Below, piece after piece: positions 22,567 to 26,700 of a stretch of 26,700 nucleotides of DNA. A program made the translations under genes and the position numbers. The stretch's first letter is position 1. Every line of letters begins with the position of its first letter. The DNA is from CBIFWW01 sp966186435 (GTDB lineage Bacteria; Pseudomonadota; Gammaproteobacteria; Enterobacterales; Enterobacteriaceae): positions 1 to 26,700 of the forward strand of contig CBIFWW010000031.1 in assembly GCA_966186435.1 (NCBI GenBank). Direction: 5' to 3'. A model generated the notes under the pieces. That model saw only the letters and a list, made by a program, of their open reading frames with translations, was not told the origin of the DNA and searched no databases.

Positions 22567-25500
22567 CTAAAACTCAAATCGATAGAGCAAATCGAGCGCC
22601 TGATCAATCCCAGACACCGCTTCCAGATATAATTTCGGCATTAGTTGGTAACGCAAGGTGAGCGTTGCCAGTGAGTCAAAGATACCCACTCCGTACTTAA
22701 CCTGCAATCCCGGGAGTACGTAACCACTCACTACAACCTGAGAAGAGTCCCCCACCCCGGCCGTATCCAGCGCCAGATTGCTCACCCCAAAGGTTTCACC
22801 AATCTTGCCGACTACCTGCCCACTTTGGGCAACACCCAGTCCCACCAGCATTGAGGTCATCGCGGCGCTGTCGCTGCCAGAGCTATCCAGACCCTGGCCC
22901 CGCAGTAGGTAAGACAAGGCAGACTGCTGAGACATAGCCGGATCGGAGAACACTTCCACCTTCGGTTCATCAGCGCTGCCGGTCACTCTCACCCCAGCGG
23001 TTACCCCATCTTCCGTGGCTTCCGGGTTACGAATGGCTTCGATATTAAGGAGAGGCTGGTCAGGCGGGCCGGAGAACAACAGCTCCCCTTTTTGCACGAT
23101 AAGATCCTGCCCATAGGCATGGAAGCGCCCGTCCGGGATATTAATCTGGCCGTTCAGCCCCAGCCCCTGCTTATCCTGAGCCACTTTCAAGTCACCCGTC
23201 AGGTGCGCTTTCAGGCCAAAGGCATCCAGCCGCACGTTGCTCCCCACGTGAACGGTCAAGTTGGTATTAATTGGGATCGCCGCCGTCTGTTTTTCTTCCG
23301 GCTTGAGATCTTTATCCAGCATTACTTCATCGCTGGAGACACCCACCGCGCTTTTTGGAACGTCATGCACCACAATGCGCGCCCAGGGTACATCCACCGA
23401 ACCATTTAGGGTGAACAGGCTTGGGGTAGCCTCAAACACCACATCTGGGGAGACATCCAGCCGCACCATCGGCGGCACGGTGATGCGCACCCGGCTACCC
23501 TTGGCGGCAATCCGCGCCCGCCAGTTATTCAGCTGGCTCCAGTCGGCATTCCCCTCCAGGGCGATTTGGCCCTGTTTAGTATTCACCAGACCCTGGAGGG
23601 TGGAGGACATACCGTTGAAGTTCATGGTGACCTGGCTTGGCTGCATATCGAAAGGCATAAAGTTGCCTTCCATATCGATGCCGCTCAGCCGCATGTTGCC
23701 AAACACCTGCGGTCGCTCGGCATTGCCACTCAGGCGCAGATTAGCATTCAGCTCCCCGGCGGCTTTCTCGCCCCGGTTAAATACCGGGTTGATCATCGCC
23801 AGTGAGAAGTTACGGATATTCACATTGCCCGCCAAATTGCGGCGGTTTTCCGGGTCAGTCACCTGTAACTGACCGTCAAACTGGCCGTTGTTGGTCAGGC
23901 GGATCATCCAGCCCAACTCGGCCTTATTATTGCGTAAACCGGCATTCAGGTTGAGGGTGTCGAAGGCCACCGGCAGGGTGCCGCCGTTAACCTGTTGGGT
24001 CACCTTCACCCCACGGCCATTCAGCGTCACTTTGCCCTGCGGCAAGCCGCCTTTGGTGCTATCCCACTGCACCTGGGCATCCCCGGAGAACACCCCCTGG
24101 GCCTGAGTATCAGCAGGCATAAACGGCTTTAACATCGCCAGATCAAAACGATTAAGCCGCACGGTGGCGTGGCCTTTGGCCCCGGCGTCTACCGGCTCCG
24201 GCACGCACAGCTCGGCATTCGGGTTGGTCCAGCAATGGGGGCCAACGGTGATCATTTGTTGCAGGTTACGGTAATCCATGCTGATAGCCCGGCTTTGTGA
24301 CCACGGCCCTACCGGGGTAGCGAACCGAGTGTTGGTCAGCTGCCCGCGCCAGCGCTGTTCTTTGCGATCAAAGCTCCCGCTGAGGTCAAGCTGGCCGGAA
24401 ACCGGATCGCCCTGGATGCGCAGCCCCATCTGGTGCTGGTGTTCATTACCTTTGGCTTCCAGTGTCACCAGGTTGACCTTCACCCCCGGCTGGTTAACAT
24501 TTTCTACCCGCAGATTGAGGTTGCCAGCGATCTGGTCGCTGGAGGTCACTTCCCCTTTCAGTAACACTTTAGCGATAGTGAGTGCCTGCCAGCGCAAATT
24601 GTTGGCCGTGAGATCCGCCAACACCTCTGGGGCTTTGGCGTTGCCCCGGATTTTCACCAACCCTTTGGCATGGCCGCCCAGGCCCGGCAAGGCGTTATCC
24701 AGATTCGGGGCATCAATATTGGCATCAAGTTCGAAATCTTTTACCCCGAGTTCACCCTTCACATCCACGCTGTTTTTACCCAACGCCACGTGCAGACCGG
24801 GAATGGTCCACTGCATATAGCTGTTGCCTTTTAGCTGGCCATCCACCTTCACTGCGTTTTGCTTCACGTTACCGGCCAGTTTGATCTCCGGCACATCCAC
24901 CTGCCAGGTGCCGCCGTAAAGGCTACCGGTGGTTTTTAAATTACCGTCGAGGCGGGTAGCCCATTCCGGATAAGCTTTAGCCGTGTTGATACCCTCAATG
25001 GATAGCGCCCCGCGCCAGCTAATAGCCTGCTGCCAGTCCAGCAACGCTTTAACATCCACATGGCCTTGCAAGGCCGCAAGTGTAAGTTTATCCAGGTTAA
25101 GCTGCTGCTCGGTGCCTTTGGCATCCAGGGTGAGGGTGGCCGGTGGAATGTCCTGCCCCTTCACATCGCTACGGAAAGAGAGGGTGTAATCGATCATCTT
25201 GCCGCTGAGCTTGAGGCGTAAATTATCGGCCTGGTATTGCTTCTCACCGGTAAACGGCCAGTACAATTGCTTGCTGGTAACCTCCAGATTAAGCGGCAGC
25301 CCCGCCACCGCCAGCTGGGTCTGGGCATCTAGATCCATATCTACCGGGCCGGAGAGGTTCATCCCTATTTCCAGTTTGCCCCGCAGCGCCCCGGCCACCT
25401 TCAGTTTCACCTTCTCACCCTTTAACGGGTCCACGTTCAGGCTAGTATTGATGGTGAGATCTACCGGCCAGTTATACCGCAACTGGGCGTTGCCGCTGGC

Positions 25501-26343
25501 GCGAATAGTACCCATGGTGGAATCCACGTCGAAGTTATCAAGGCGGGTCATGCCATCCACGCTACTCACTTTTAATAGCAGGTTGGTGACGGTGACATCG
25601 GTGTCACCGGTCAGGCGTAACTGGGTGCCTTTAAAGGATTCAATGGTTAGATTGACCGGCAGCTGTACGTCGGCCATCTCCGGCAGTACCGGTTTAGAAA
25701 ACAGCTGCTTTAAGCTTTCGCCCAGCGGTAATTCATCGGGCTTGGGATTCTGGATCTTCGGCTGCACCACCTGCTCATCAGCTACCTTGGCCACCTTCGG
25801 CAGGGCGATTAACAACCCGGAGAGGTTAGTGGGCTTGAGCACCAGATTGCGATCTTGCCAGGCCAGGCCGGTATCAAAATCCAGCAGCGACACAGTCGTA
25901 TCGTCAATTTTAATATTGATATTGTTCAGGGCCACCCGGCTCAGGGTGATTGGGTAAGGGGTGCTGAGGTTCAGCGGGCCGCTGTCTTCATCGGTTTCTG
26001 GCGCAGCGGGCGGCATCTTTTTGGTATCCACCGCCACGTTGATGTCTTTCAACGACAGGTCATTGACGCACAGGCTGCTGTTTTTCAGGCAACCCAGGCG
26101 CAAGGCGAGGTGTAACTCACCGGCGTTAACCGCTACACCCGGCTGTTCATAGGTGACCCCTTTAAGGGTTAAATTACGCCAGCCGCCGATGACCTGGGTA
26201 ATGTGTAAACCAGGCACCCAACGGTTGGCGGCCTTGAATACCAGATGCAGACCGGAAGTGGTCCCCACCAGATATCCCACGGCCCCCACCAATACCACCA
26301 TAACCACCAGCACACCGAGGCTGACTTTCTTCCATAGCTTCAT
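22567..26343 (-). CDS. tamB: Translocation and assembly module subunit TamB
   Basis: This 1258-residue protein (E. coli 1259) has an N-terminal signal anchor (VSLGVLVVMVVLVGAVGYLVG, about 8-28) and a long AsmA-like beta-groove that spans the periplasm. The C-terminal DUF490/TamB domain ends in YLEAVSGIDQALDLLYRFEF. It works with TamA in outer-membrane protein assembly and lipid transport to the outer membrane. Its start overlaps the tamA stop by 4 bp (ATGA at complement 26340-26343). Confidence 0.97.
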   Translation of the reverse strand: MKLWKKVSLGVLVVMVVLVGAVGYLVGTTSGLHLVFKAANRWVPGLHITQVIGGWRNLTLKGVTYEQPGVAVNAGELHLALRLGCLKNSSLCVNDLSLKDINVAVDTKKMPPAAPETDEDSGPLNLSTPYPITLSRVALNNINIKIDDTTVSLLDFDTGLAWQDRNLVLKPTNLSGLLIALPKVAKVADEQVVQPKIQNPKPDELPLGESLKQLFSKPVLPEMADVQLPVNLTIESFKGTQLRLTGDTDVTVTNLLLKVSSVDGMTRLDNFDVDSTMGTIRASGNAQLRYNWPVDLTINTSLNVDPLKGEKVKLKVAGALRGKLEIGMNLSGPVDMDLDAQTQLAVAGLPLNLEVTSKQLYWPFTGEKQYQADNLRLKLSGKMIDYTLSFRSDVKGQDIPPATLTLDAKGTEQQLNLDKLTLAALQGHVDVKALLDWQQAISWRGALSIEGINTAKAYPEWATRLDGNLKTTGSLYGGTWQVDVPEIKLAGNVKQNAVKVDGQLKGNSYMQWTIPGLHVALGKNSVDVKGELGVKDFELDANIDAPNLDNALPGLGGHAKGLVKIRGNAKAPEVLADLTANNLRWQALTIAKVLLKGEVTSSDQIAGNLNLRVENVNQPGVKVNLVTLEAKGNEHQHQMGLRIQGDPVSGQLDLSGSFDRKEQRWRGQLTNTRFATPVGPWSQSRAISMDYRNLQQMITVGPHCWTNPNAELCVPEPVDAGAKGHATVRLNRFDLAMLKPFMPADTQAQGVFSGDAQVQWDSTKGGLPQGKVTLNGRGVKVTQQVNGGTLPVAFDTLNLNAGLRNNKAELGWMIRLTNNGQFDGQLQVTDPENRRNLAGNVNIRNFSLAMINPVFNRGEKAAGELNANLRLSGNAERPQVFGNMRLSGIDMEGNFMPFDMQPSQVTMNFNGMSSTLQGLVNTKQGQIALEGNADWSQLNNWRARIAAKGSRVRITVPPMVRLDVSPDVVFEATPSLFTLNGSVDVPWARIVVHDVPKSAVGVSSDEVMLDKDLKPEEKQTAAIPINTNLTVHVGSNVRLDAFGLKAHLTGDLKVAQDKQGLGLNGQINIPDGRFHAYGQDLIVQKGELLFSGPPDQPLLNIEAIRNPEATEDGVTAGVRVTGSADEPKVEVFSDPAMSQQSALSYLLRGQGLDSSGSDSAAMTSMLVGLGVAQSGQVVGKIGETFGVSNLALDTAGVGDSSQVVVSGYVLPGLQVKYGVGIFDSLATLTLRYQLMPKLYLEAVSGIDQALDLLYRFEF

Positions 26344-26700
26344 AGTTCAGGCCCCAGTCCAATGTAAAACTGCAATCCATGTTCGTCTTTATCCCCAACC
26401 GGTACCGCAAAATCGAGCTTGATCGGGCCAACCGGCGACTGCCAGCGCACGCCAACACCAGCACCGGTTTTAAAGTTACTTTGGGTAATATCGTTGACCG
26501 CTTCGCCAGAGTCGATAAACATTGCCCCCCACCATTTCCCGGTCACGTTGTACTGATACTCCAGGGAGCCGGTAGCCAGCTTCGAGGCCCCGGTCAGCCT
26601 GCCATCGTTATCCTCCGGGGAGATGGACTGATATTTATAACCACGGATACTGCGGTCCCCCCCGGCAAAGAAGCGCAGATCAGGCGGTACGCGGTCAAAA
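26340..26700 (-). CDS. tamA: Translocation and assembly module TamA, C-terminal part (gene runs off the window)
   Basis: The last 120 residues of an Omp85-family outer-membrane barrel are present. They include FFAGGDRSIRGY, the conserved (V/I)RG(Y/F) loop motif of the family, then GASKLATGSLEYQYNVTGKWWGAMFIDSGEA and the final strand LQFYIGLGPEL. The N-terminal POTRA domains and most of the barrel lie outside the window. It overlaps tamB by 4 bp and is the first gene of the tamA-tamB-ytfP cluster. Confidence 0.96.
   Translation of the reverse strand, partial: FDRVPPDLRFFAGGDRSIRGYKYQSISPEDNDGRLTGASKLATGSLEYQYNVTGKWWGAMFIDSGEAVNDITQSNFKTGAGVGVRWQSPVGPIKLDFAVPVGDKDEHGLQFYIGLGPEL

Noticed and set aside
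1..26700. tRNA or rRNA genes, insertion sequences, phage or defence genes
   Set aside because: None seen: no cloverleaf-like CCA-ended segments, transposase or integrase motifs, or known defence domains in any plausible frame.

Overview
This window is chromosomal DNA from a member of the Enterobacteriaceae. Almost every protein reads as a close relative of the E. coli/Salmonella product, and the order argI-pyrL-pyrB-pyrI-ridA-mgtA-(tre)-nrdD-nrdG-cybC-pmbA-darP-mpl-fbp-ppa-ytfP-tamB-tamA is the enteric backbone, here in the reverse of the E. coli map direction. miaE beside rraB points away from E. coli K-12 and towards Salmonella, Klebsiella or related genera. I cannot name the species.

Layout. 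1-385: 5' part of miaE (minus), then rraB (minus). 975-2045: argI behind a pair of ArgR boxes. 2091-3711: pyrBI operon with a short leader peptide and a UTP-type attenuator. 3801-4224: ridA and its terminator. 4293-7316: mgtA (minus) with a complete Mg2+-responsive 5' region, comprising a PhoP box, a -10, a ~270-nt leader and a short proline-rich mgtL peptide gene. 7350-7887: the wreck of the trehalose locus. It holds a 3' fragment of treR, a TreR-operator-like site, the first codons of treB joined to what look like the last codons of treC, and a terminator. 7894-9412: a KefF-like flavin oxidoreductase divergent from a LysR regulator, sitting between the tre remains and nrdD. 9474-12704: nrdD and nrdG, with FNR, NrdR and DnaA-type sites upstream and a tandem array of ~125-bp repeats between the genes. 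12979-15910: an apparent accessory pair, a glycerate kinase and a DASS-family anion transporter. 15965-18467: cybC and pmbA (minus), then darP (plus), followed by a relic of a siderophore-type binding protein. 18728-21290: mpl and fbp, divergent. 21308-21475: a small one-helix membrane protein. 21619-26700: ppa, ytfP, tamB and the 3' end of tamA.

Functionally the window joins arginine and pyrimidine synthesis, which share carbamoyl phosphate, enamine detoxification, Mg2+ uptake, anaerobic deoxynucleotide synthesis, murein recycling, gluconeogenesis, pyrophosphate hydrolysis and outer-membrane assembly. I see no new defence or mobile system. The most interesting material is non-coding or decayed: the tre deletion scars, the divergent mgtL, the repeat array inside nrdDG, the regulatory cluster in front of nrdD, the binding-protein relic, and the small membrane protein.
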